Below are positions 1 to 7,100 of a DNA stretch of 8,981 nucleotides, piece by piece. The position numbers and the translations under genes are program-made. Each line of letters opens with the position of its first letter. Position 1 is the stretch's first letter. This stretch comes from Bacteroidota bacterium. GTDB taxonomy: Bacteria > Bacteroidota > Bacteroidia > Chitinophagales > Chitinophagaceae. The notes beneath the pieces were generated by a model. The model did not search any database. It was given only the letters and a program-made list of their open reading frames with translations, and was not told the DNA's origin. Where the stretch lies: the NCBI GenBank assembly GCA_016712665.1, contig JADJQP010000016.1, positions 1 through 8,981 of the forward strand, given 5' to 3'.

Positions 1-570
1 TGCGCCGCAAAACCAGCACTCCGTCAACTGGCCCGGCTGGTGCGGCAACACCAGCAGCACACGCGGGCCCGTTTGTGGCGCCTGTTGCGGCAAGGCCGCG
101 GCGATTTCGTCGGCCATGCGGTCGGCTACGGCCTGGCGGTTGGTCAGGCGCCCCAGCTCGCGGGTGCTTGCCACTACGTCGTCGCGCGCGTCAACCAGGG
201 CAAAGAACACCGCCGGCGCCAGGCCGGAAAGCTGGTCGCGCGCGGCTTGACGGGGTCGTCGCCCACGATCAACGTGGGCCGCAGGCGCGCGATTGCCCTC
301 CAGGTTCGGGTGCAGTGTTGTGCCGCAGGCTGGCAGGCTTTTTAGCCGCTGGTGGCTGCATGCAGTAATCGCTGCGGCCCACGACTTCATCCTGGGCGCC
401 CAGTTGAAACAGCGTGTCGGTGATGGGCGGAATCAGGCGATGATGCGGGTCTGGGCTTGCGGGGTGTCGGCGGCAGGCGTCGGTTCGCCCATCGACCACG
501 CCACCAGCCACGCGGCAGCACAGCCCGCAAGGGCCAAGGCCAGCACCAGCAGAAGCGGTTTGCGGGACAT
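1..570 (-). CDS. btuF: BtuF-like cobalamin-binding lipoprotein, 3' end outside window, several frameshifts
   Basis: Likely substrate-binding protein of a vitamin B12 ABC importer. The chosen start (ATG at 570-568) gives MSRKPLLLVLALALAGC, a lipoprotein-type signal with lipobox LAGC. The mature part, read across frames, has the family pattern: TRII, then PPITDTLFQLGAQDEVVGRS, then DYCMQPPAAKK, then GTTLHPNLE-AIARLRPTLIVGDD, then RDQLSGLAPAVFFALVDARD and a helical stretch to position 1. These match the BtuF/FecB-type motifs 'RIxSLxPxxTExLFALG', 'VVGxSxYCxYPP' and 'PNLEAIxxLxPTLV'. The frame changes near 435-440, 325-335, 297-302 and 240-245, so as given it is not translatable in one piece. Gene 771-1933 is divergent, and a cobalamin riboswitch lies upstream, which independently supports B12 uptake. 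An upstream in-frame ATG (666) is rejected because it lies in the riboswitch. Alternative: a related siderophore- or haem-binding protein. Either a pseudogene or sequencing errors. Confidence 0.72.
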
Positions 571-628
571 GCGCGCTATCCATGGAGCGCGCGCAAACGG
601 CATGCGCACCGGGCCCCCTCGAGCCGTT
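571..628 (-). promoter_or_regulatory. Hairpins between riboswitch and btuF-like start (putative expression platform)
   Basis: Two inverted repeats lie in the leader between the B12 box and the ATG at 570. GCCGTT (623-628) pairs with AACGGC (596-601), enclosing a GGGCCC-containing loop. AGCGCGC (586-592) pairs with GCGCGCT (571-577) around an 8-base loop. On the minus strand the second hairpin ends directly at the start codon and encloses the only GGA-like ribosome-binding bases, so it could block translation initiation. No U-run follows, so translational rather than transcriptional control is the better guess. The switching mechanism is inferred, not seen. Confidence 0.4.
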
Positions 629-638
629 GAGGCAAACA

Positions 639-746
639 CCTGCGCTTGGTGGTCCGGCTTGGGCATGTTGCGTTACGGTGGCGGGGCCGCCCGGGGTTTA
701 CACCCGGTTCCTTTGGCGCCGCGACAAACTAGCTCGGTACCGCAGG
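639..746 (-). promoter_or_regulatory. Cobalamin (vitamin B12) riboswitch, compact form
   Basis: Reading the minus strand from 746, CCTGCG (746-741) begins the closing stem and pairs with CGCAGG (644-639). GGAACCGGGTGTAAACCCC (711-693) matches the conserved core 'GGGAAnCCGGTGnAAnTCCGG': CCGGG (707-703) pairs with CCCGG (695-691) around the loop TGTAAAC. It is followed by GCGGCCCCGCCACCGTAAC (690-672), matching 'GCnGCCCCCGCAACTGTAA'. The B12 box is AGCCGGACCACC (659-648), against the known 'AGYCMGRAnACC'. Order and spacing of these elements fit RF00174-type aptamers, but the segment between the CCGTAAC element and the B12 box is only about a dozen bases, so the usual extra arm is reduced or absent. 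It lies about 70 bases before the btuF-like ATG. It probably lowers expression when cobalamin is plentiful. Confidence 0.77.
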
Positions 747-770
747 CGCAACAGTGGCAGGCGCGCTATC

Positions 771-1933
771 ATGCCCGCGTGCCGGACCTTGCCCTGGATG
801 CCGCCGCCGAACGCGCCCATTGCCCGGGCTGCGGCGCTTCGTTAGAACTTGCGGCCCAACAGGGCGTTGATGACCTGCCGGTACTGCGGCACCGATTGCA
901 TGGTGATTCGCCGCTGCGTCGCCTGGACCCGCACCTGCCCGACGGCCCGCCGCCCAAGCCGCCTGTAGACCCATCCAAGGACTACGCATTGGGGCACAGA
1001 GGCATTGGTTGGCGGCATTCTTGCCGGAGGCGAGTTATCTGAACAAATCGCCATGGCCAAAGCGCTGGATCAATGGCCCCACAGTAACGCGACCATGGCG
1101 CGGCTGCTTCCGCATTACGTTTCCTTCATGCTGACGGCGCCAGAGACACTGGACCACGCCATGCGCGGCGTGATCGGCAAGTTGATCTGCAGCAAAGACC
1201 TGAAGCTGCGCAACGCCGCCATTGTCGCAGGCCAGCGCTTTGGCTTTGCCGCTCCCGGCAGCAAGGGCCTGTTGTTTGCGCTGAGCCTAGGCGACGCCGG
1301 AACGGTTGCTGCTGCTGGAGATTGCCGAATGGGCCGCCGAAAATGGCTTGCCCGATTACCGCAAGCATGCCCTGTACGGCGTGCAAACCGCCATCGGGCG
1401 CGAGGCCGACTACCGCCATGTCTGCAACGAAATCGTGCTGAACCGGCTGCCCTACACCACCGGCCAGGTGCAGGACTGGATCTTGAACCACATGCGCCTG
1501 GAATTTGATGTGGGCTATCGCGAACCCAGGTTGCCCGTGCTTCACATGATCGACGATATGGCCACCGAGAAGCCCGAACTGGTTGCCCGACTGGAAAAAG
1601 CCATGGGCCCACAGCGCAGCGCCGAGTCCTGGTCACAGTGGCAACAGTGGCTGGACGACATTGGCCGCTTGCGCCACGTGCAGGCCCGGCGCATTGCCCT
1701 GCAGACCCTGGGCCAGCCGCCCCACGACACCGACCCTGGCACGATCGCGCCCGCCGCGGCCAAACTGGAAGCCTGGCTGGAAACGCCAGAGTTGCATGAA
1801 GCCACCGTTGCCGTGCTTGCCGGCATGTTGTGGCTTGGTACAGCGTGTGCCGGCGCTGCATGACTTGCACCAGCGGCGTGGCGCGCAAATGCCGCTGTGG
1901 CAGCAGAAGTACGACCTGCGCACCGGGCGCTGA
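771..1933 (+). CDS. Zinc-ribbon protein with helical (HEAT-like) C-terminal region, frameshifted
   Basis: Function unknown. Read across frames this is one protein of about 385 residues. Residues ~17-45 form a zinc ribbon: HCPGCGASLELAAQQG, then CRYCGTDCMVIRR, i.e. two CxxC knuckles. A proline-rich linker follows (LDPHLPDGPPPKPPVDPSKD). The rest is alpha-helical: LSEQIAMAKALDQWPHSN, LRNAAIVAGQRFGF, LLLEIAEWAAENGLPDYRK, then a C-terminal QQKYDLRTGR ending at TGA 1931-1933. ATG 771 has a weak AGG at 759-761. GTG 779 is in frame with the zinc ribbon and is the alternative; using ATG 771 needs one base missing near 777. Frame changes near 870 (extra A; removing it gives GVVTCRYCG), 913 (one base missing), 986-989, 1305 (one missing in ACGGTTG) and 1837. 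Protein character is continuous across every junction, so errors are more likely than decay. Divergent to the btuF-like gene, and its 5' region overlaps that gene's riboswitch on the other strand. Confidence 0.65.
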
Positions 1934-1951
1934 ACACCGGCCCGGTTTTTT
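1922..1951 (+). terminator. Rho-independent terminator of the zinc-ribbon gene
   Basis: ACCGGGC (1922-1928) pairs perfectly with GCCCGGT (1940-1946) around an 11-base loop, followed by a run of six T (1946-1951). The loop contains the TGA stop (1931-1933) of the upstream gene, so the 5' arm of the stem is still coding sequence. This separates the zinc-ribbon gene from the membrane TPR gene that starts 33 bases later. Confidence 0.82.
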
Positions 1952-1983
1952 CGTTCAATCATCATCGCTGCCTGAAAGAGCCC

Positions 1984-2688
1984 GTGAAGCTGCAACCCAG
2001 ACCACCCGCCTGGCTGCCTTCGATGCTGCACATCGCCCACGGCCTGATTGCCGGCGGCGCGGGCTATCTGCTGGCGCGGTCTGCTGTGCTGTACCTGGCT
2101 GCAGCCCCCGGCAGCCCTGAATCCTTGCTGTATCTGTCGGCCTCTGCTGGCCTGACACTGTTTGAACTGGCTTATCTGGCTTACATCTGGGTGCGGCGTC
2201 GCCGCCTTCGCAACCTGTGGCGAGATGCCGCCCGATTGACCCGCGCCGAACAGTTCGAGGCCGCGCAGCTTCCGCTGATTGAACTGCTGACTTTCACCGA
2301 ATACCGGCTGTCGCCCCAGCCCGTCCTGTTTGCCTTGGGAGCCTGCGCAGAAGGCCAGGGCAAACACCGAGAAGCCCTGGTGCTGTATCGCCGCTGCGGT
2401 GATTTTGAGCCCGCCGTGCGCGCCATTGGCATGTTGCAACTGGAACGGGGATTCAATGAAGGCGCTGCCGAAGCGCTGCGCAAACTGATTGCCCGCCACC
2501 CCGGCGACGTGATTACAGCCGTTTTGCTGGGTCTGGCCTTGGTGCGCGGGGGTCACCGCGACGCCGCCGAGCGTGTTTTGAAGCGCGCCCTGGAACTGCG
2601 CCCCAAGTCAGCCATGCTGGTGCAGAATCTCTTGCGCGTTCAAACTGGGCAGGAACCGGGGTTGCAGATCGAACGTAAGCCCGATTGA
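1984..2688 (+). CDS. Membrane-anchored TPR-like protein, unknown function
   Basis: A 234-residue intact frame. The GTG at 1984 (VKLQPRPPAWLPSMLHIAHG) is chosen because GAAAGAG lies at 1974-1980. The open frame extends upstream to 1897, but that would run back through the terminator and into the preceding gene. There are two hydrophobic segments, about residues 14-40 (MLHIAHGLIAGGAGYLLARS onward) and 46-70 (LLYLSASAGLTLFELAYLAY), separated by a short loop, then a basic RRRRLR stretch marking the cytoplasmic side. The soluble part (about 80-225) reads as helical TPR-like repeats: FALGACAEGQGKHREALVLY, IGMLQLERGFNEGAAEALRK, LLGLALVRGGHRDAAERVLK, each with the small/large residue spacing of TPRs. 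A helical-hairpin anchor followed by TPRs suggests a scaffold at the inner membrane. Specific partner unknown. Confidence 0.75.
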   Translation: MKLQPRPPAWLPSMLHIAHGLIAGGAGYLLARSAVLYLAAAPGSPESLLYLSASAGLTLFELAYLAYIWVRRRRLRNLWRDAARLTRAEQFEAAQLPLIELLTFTEYRLSPQPVLFALGACAEGQGKHREALVLYRRCGDFEPAVRAIGMLQLERGFNEGAAEALRKLIARHPGDVITAVLLGLALVRGGHRDAAERVLKRALELRPKSAMLVQNLLRVQTGQEPGLQIERKPD

Positions 2689-2695
2689 CGCCCCG

Positions 2696-2725
2696 TTGCG
2701 CCTGGCGCGCGCCGTTGTGTATCTA
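2696..2725 (+). promoter_or_regulatory. Putative sigma70-type promoter for the tRNA pair
   Basis: TTGCGC (2696-2701) and TATCTA (2720-2725) are separated by 18 bases. Initiation would fall near 2732, about 17 bases before tRNA-Glu. Matches to the canonical hexamers are partial, and the motifs could be chance in GC-rich DNA; the position just upstream of the tRNA gene is the main support. Confidence 0.35.
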
Positions 2726-2736
2726 GTGCGCGCCAG
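2702..2736. repeat. 9-bp perfect inverted repeat between the TPR gene and tRNA-Glu
   Basis: CTGGCGCGC (2702-2710) and GCGCGCCAG (2728-2736) are perfectly complementary around a 17-base spacer. No T-run follows on either strand. It could be a terminator-like stem for the gene ending at 2688, or an operator, since it flanks the putative -10 at 2720-2725. Confidence 0.55.
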
Positions 2737-2748
2737 AAAGCAGCGTCA

Positions 2749-2823
2749 GGCCCCGTCATCTAACGGTTAGGATACGGCCCTTTCAAGGCCGCGATACGGG
2801 TTCGAATCCCGTCGGGGTCACCA
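2749..2823 (+). tRNA. tRNA-Glu (anticodon TTC)
   Basis: Full cloverleaf: acceptor GGCCCCG (2749-2755) with CGGGGTC (2813-2819; one G-T pair), D arm ATCTAACGGTTAGGAT, anticodon stem CGGCC/GGCCG around loop CTTTCAA (anticodon TTC), T arm ACGGG-TTCGAAT-CCCGT, discriminator A (2820), and encoded CCA (2821-2823). 72 bases without CCA. Confidence 0.97.
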
Positions 2824-2833
2824 AAATCCTGCC

Positions 2834-2884
2834 CCTGCCTGCGCGAGAAATCGCCGCAGGCAGGATCGGCAGGTGGCGCCTGCC
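2834..2884 (+). other. Two strong hairpins in the tRNA-Glu/tRNA-Cys spacer
   Basis: CCTGCCTGCG (2834-2843) pairs perfectly with CGCAGGCAGG (2855-2864). Inside it CGA/TCG (2844-2846 with 2851-2853) closes a GAAA tetraloop (2847-2850), with one C bulge at 2854. Immediately after, GGCAGG (2868-2873) pairs with CCTGCC (2879-2884) around a 5-base loop. Neither has a T-run, so they are more likely processing or spacer structures in a tRNA precursor than terminators. Confidence 0.6.
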
Positions 2885-2901
2885 CGCCAAAACTTTGCCA
2901 T

Positions 2902-2976
2902 GGTGGCGTAGCCAAGCGGTGAGGCAACGGATTGCAAATCCGTCACACGTGGGTTCGAATCCCACCGCCACCTCCA
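2902..2976 (+). tRNA. tRNA-Cys (anticodon GCA)
   Basis: Acceptor GGTGGCG (2902-2908) pairs perfectly with CGCCACC (2966-2972). Anticodon stem ACGGA/TCCGT surrounds loop TTGCAAA (anticodon GCA). T arm is GTGGG-TTCGAAT-CCCAC. The discriminator is T (2973), as expected for tRNA-Cys, and CCA is encoded (2974-2976). Probably co-transcribed with tRNA-Glu 78 bases upstream. Confidence 0.97.
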
Positions 2977-2984
2977 AAAATCCA

Positions 2985-3030
2985 GCGGCCCGGGAAAAAC
3001 ACCCTGGGCCGCCATGCATTTGCGGCTTTT
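2985..3030 (+). terminator. Terminator-like region after the tRNA pair with two alternative stems
   Basis: GCGGCCC (2985-2991) pairs with GGGCCGC (3006-3012), extended by GGG/CCC (2992-2994 with 3002-3004). The right arm can instead form GCCGC (3008-3012) with GCGGC (3022-3026), directly followed by TTTT (3027-3030), which is the classic terminator layout with a short U-run. The two stems are mutually exclusive. Transcription of the tRNA operon probably ends here. Confidence 0.55.
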
Positions 3031-3173
3031 ATCATGTGTAAAGTAAGCAAGACGCCAAAAAGCTGCTTTGTGTGTATCGCAGTCTCATGATCAAGATGCC
3101 GTGAAAAGTGTGCATGTGCCCTTGTGAATCATTTGTGCACTTGGTAGACACTTCCCCCACATTTGGAGCCTCT

Positions 3174-4113
3174 ATGTTTGGACCCCTGATTACTGGCGGA
3201 GTGCGTTTTAGTCAGTTATTCGCGATTCTCGCGTTCGCCGTTGCATTGACTGCCTGCGGACCCGCCGGAAACAGCCCCGCCAACAACGCCCCGGCCAACG
3301 GCGCTGATGCATCCAACACGCCATCCAATGAGCCCGCGGACAACAGCAAGCCCGCGCCACCCAAGGAAGCCAAGTACCCCCACCAGGTGATTGCGGCCCT
3401 GGCCAAGGTTTACCTGCAATACGGCATCATCGACGAGGCCCTGCGCCTTTACGATCTCGCCATCGTGCAGCAGTTGCGCCAGACGAACACCGAAGACGCA
3501 GAAAACTGGATCGGGCTGGCTGATGCTTTGGTCAAAGCCAACGAAAAGCAGAAGGCCGAACAGGCCTACAAGCGTGCTTTGGCGATCTATGAAAAACTGC
3601 TGCAGGAAAAGATGGTCGCCGGCCAGGGCCACAGACGCAAAGCTGGCCAACTTCTACATCAGCCGCATCGCGGTGCTGTACCAGGTGCTGGGCGACAACG
3701 CCAGTCGTTTGAAGTATCTGGGCATGCTGGTGGCGGACGGAAAGAGCGCGTCAGAACAACTCGAGCTGGCCAAGATTCATGCCGGCCTCAAGAACACCGA
3801 AAAGGCCGAGGCCGCCTTCAAGAAGGCGCTGGACCTGACCAAAGACAACCTCAAGGACAACGCCACCATCAAGGTCGAATACGCCCGTGCGCTGCGCGAT
3901 TTCAAGCGCGAAGACGAAGCGCTGGCGCAGGTCAAGGACCTGGTCAATAACAAGGAAATCAGCGACGACGCCCGTAAGGGCGCACGCCGCTTGATGTTTG
4001 AGATCTACGAAGCACGCGGTGAGCTGGAAAGATTGATTTCAAGTAGTGCGGCACAAGCAGTTCGGGCAGGTCAACCGTTTTGGACACAACCATTAATCAG
4101 GGTGCTTACATGA
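3174..4113 (+). CDS. TPR lipoprotein, one frameshift
   Basis: ATG 3174 is preceded by GGAG (3165-3168). Residues 1-27 are a lipoprotein signal ending FAVALTAC with lipobox LTAC, so the mature protein should be lipid-anchored. A low-complexity linker rich in N, P, A and S follows (about 28-60), then TPR-like helices: IAALAKVYLQYGIIDEALRL, IGLADALVKANEKQKAEQAY, DAKLANFYISRIAVLYQVLG, LAKIHAGLKNTEKAEAAFKK, KVEYARALRDFKREDEALAQ. About 312 residues after correction. One extra G in GGG at 3626-3628 shifts the frame; removing it gives VAGQATDAKLANFY. The end is uncertain: the TGA at 4111-4113 overlaps the next ATG, but one missing base near 4043 would give VRHKQFGQVNRFGHNH ending at TAA 4094-4096. 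The ATGA overlap or near overlap links it to the giant repeat protein. Role unknown; lipid-anchored TPR proteins usually act as assembly or partner-binding factors in the envelope. Confidence 0.8.
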
Positions 4114-7100
4114 AGTCACTGAATCGGATCAACCTACTGGCGTTGGTGGTGATGGCGCTGTTTGCCACTGGCCTGTTTGCGCAGGAGATGCGCTTTCAGG
4201 GTCGCCTGACCGGCCCGGGCCCCAGCTTTACGCCCGTCACGACCACGACCCCGGTTCGCTTCCGCATCTACGACCACCCCACCAACACGACACCTGTGTT
4301 GTGGGGAGAAACCCAGAACATCACCCCGGCGGCCTCGGGCGTGTTCAGCACCAACCTGGGCGTGACCGTTCCTCTTAATACGGTAGATTTCAGCCAGACG
4401 CTGTATCTGGGCGTGCGGGTGGGCACGGACCCGGAAATGGTCCCCCGCTACATGCTGGCCAGCACACCCAGTGCGTTTTACGCCAACAAGGCTGGCGACT
4501 CCCCAGACCTTGGGCGGCCTGGCCCGCACAGGCTTTGCGGAACTCACGGGCGCGGCCTTTACGGGCAACGTCAGCAGCACCGGAACTTTCAGCGGTAACG
4601 GTTCCGGCCTGACCAACGTCAACTCCATTACCCTGGGCGGCCTGGCCCGCACAGGCTTTGCGGAACTCACGGGCGCGGCCTTCACGGGCAACGTCAGCAG
4701 CAGCGGCATCTTCACTGGCAACGGTTCCGGCCTGTCGAACGTAAACGCCGCCACTCTGGTGGCCTGGCCCGTACGGGCTTTGCGGAACTGACTGGCGCCA
4801 GCTTTACGGGCATCGTCAACGCCCCCGGCATCAACACCACGGGCACTATTTCCGCCGGCACGCTTTCGGCCGGCAACTTTGTGGGTGGCAACTTTGTCGG
4901 CAACGGCTCGGGGTTGACCAACGTCAACGCCGTAACGCTGGCTGGCAATGCGCCCAGCGCCTTTGCGCTTCTTGGCTCGGGTTCCAACACGTTCTCTGGT
5001 TCCGTGCAGGCCACCACGATTACCGCCACCTCGGGCTTCGTCGGCAACCTTACGGGTAACGTGACCGGCAACGTCTCGGGCACAGCTTCGGCCTTCACCG
5101 GCAGCCTTTCGGGCGACGTCACCGGCACCCAGGCTGCAACGGCCATCGCGGCCAACGCCGTGACTTCGGCCAAGATTCTGGACGGTACGATCGTCGGCGC
5201 GGACCTGAGTGGTGCGATCAACATCGCCACCACCGGCTCGATCACCGGCACGAACCTGGGCGTTTCCAATGGCGACGCAACCTGGGCGGCCACAGCGGGC
5301 AACGCAGCTTTCCTGCAGCTTCCGAACCAGACCATCAGCAATGACGCGGTTCGCACACCCGCCGCGGGCGCCCTGCGCTTCAACAGCGGCACGTCTTCTG
5401 TGGAAGTATGGAACGGCACAATCTGGGTGGCTGGCAACGGCTACCTTGCCGGTTCGGGCCTGGCGTTGATCGGCAACACCTTCAATGTGACCAGCCTGGG
5501 CATCACCACCGCCATGCTGGCCAACGATGCAGTAACCAGCGGCAAGATTCTGGATGGCACGATTGCAGGTGCGGACCTTGACGCTGCCATCAACATCACC
5601 ACCAGCGGCACGATCGCAGCCGGCAGCCTGAGCGGCAACGGCGCTGGCTTGACCAGCCTGACTGGCGCCAACGTGACCGGCACCGTGGCCAACGCCACGA
5701 ACGCGGTCAACTTCTCCTGGCGGCCTCAATGGCGACGTAACCGGCACGCAGTTGGCCACGGTGATTGGCAACAACACGATCACTTCAGCCAAGATTCTGG
5801 ACGGCACGATCCTGGGCACGGACCTGAACAGCGCCATCAACGTTTCGACTTCGGGCAGCGTTACGGCCGCTACCTTCAGCGGCAACGGCGGCAGCCTGGT
5901 CGGCCTGACTGCAGCGAACATTACTGTGGGCTCTCTGACTGACGCCCAGATCAACAACGACATCACCCTGAACTCGACGGCGCCGATCACCGGCACGGCG
6001 GGCCTGTCCATTACCAGCGGCGGCGCGAACATCAGCGGCGGCCTGGTGGTATCGGGCGGCAACATCACGGGCAATCTGATTGGCAGCATCAGCGGCACGT
6101 CTTCGGGTTTCACGGGCCTGCTGGCGGGCGATGTCATTGGCACCCAGGGTGCCACAGTTGTCTCCACAGTAGGCGGCCAGACCTCGGCCAACATCTCGCT
6201 GGGTGTCGCGGCAGCCAACAACGCCACCAACACCAACACTCCAGGCCGCATCGTGATTCGCGATGCCTCGGGTAACTTCGTGGCCAACACGGTTTCTGCC
6301 AACCTGACGGGCAACGTCACGGGCAACTTGACTGGCAACGTTCTGGGCAATGTGACCGGCGACCTGACTGGTAACGCCAGCAATGCACTGGCACTGGGCG
6401 GCAACGGCCCGGCTTTCTATCAGGATGCGGGAAACCAGACGACCGGTTTTCTCCCTGATGCTCGTTTGACTGCGAACATTCCGCGCCTTGGTGCGGGTTC
6501 CAACACCTTTACGGGCAACCTGACGGCCCAGCAGTTGTTTGGCCAGAATGTCGGCCTGACCAACGGCGACCTGACCCTGGGCACCACGGGTCCCAACGCG
6601 GCCTTCCTGCAGCTTCCGGACCAGGTGGCCAGCGACGATTCGATTCGCACCCCAGCCAACGGTGCGCTGCGCTACAACAGCGGCACTGGTGCCATTGAAC
6701 TGTGGAGCGGCGGCGCCTGGATTCCGGGTGCGACCTACAGCGCCGGCACCGGTTTGACGCTCGCAGGCACCACCTTCAACGTCTCGGCCCTGGGCATCAC
6801 GACCGGCCTGCTGGCCAACGACGCCGTAACCTCGGGCAAGATTCTGGACGGCACCATCACCGGCGCGGACCTGGCCGGCGGCATCACCATCAGCACAAGC
6901 AGCAGCATCACCGCCGCCAGCTTCAGTGGCGACGGCGCGGCCCTGACCAACCTGACCGGCGGCAACGTCAACGGCGCAGTCGCCCTTGCCACCAACGCCA
7001 CCAACGCCACCACTGCTGTCAGCTTCAGCGGCCCGTTGGCTGGTGACGTGACTGGCACCCAGGGTGCAACCGTGATCGGCAACAATGCCGTGAACTCGGC

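Noticed and set aside
293..770. Plus-strand coding upstream of the zinc-ribbon gene (open frame from 293)
   Set aside because: It is antisense to the btuF-like gene and its riboswitch; the translation has no protein-like pattern until about 779.
2749..2976. tRNA-associated integration site (att)
   Set aside because: Both tRNAs are intact, but no duplicated tRNA 3' end and no integrase gene is visible in the window.
2783..3019. Minus-strand open frame across the tRNA genes (contains 'GFEPTCDGFAIRC')
   Set aside because: This is the well-known spurious translation of the antisense of tRNA genes (T-loop GGTTCGAATCC reads as 'GFEP').
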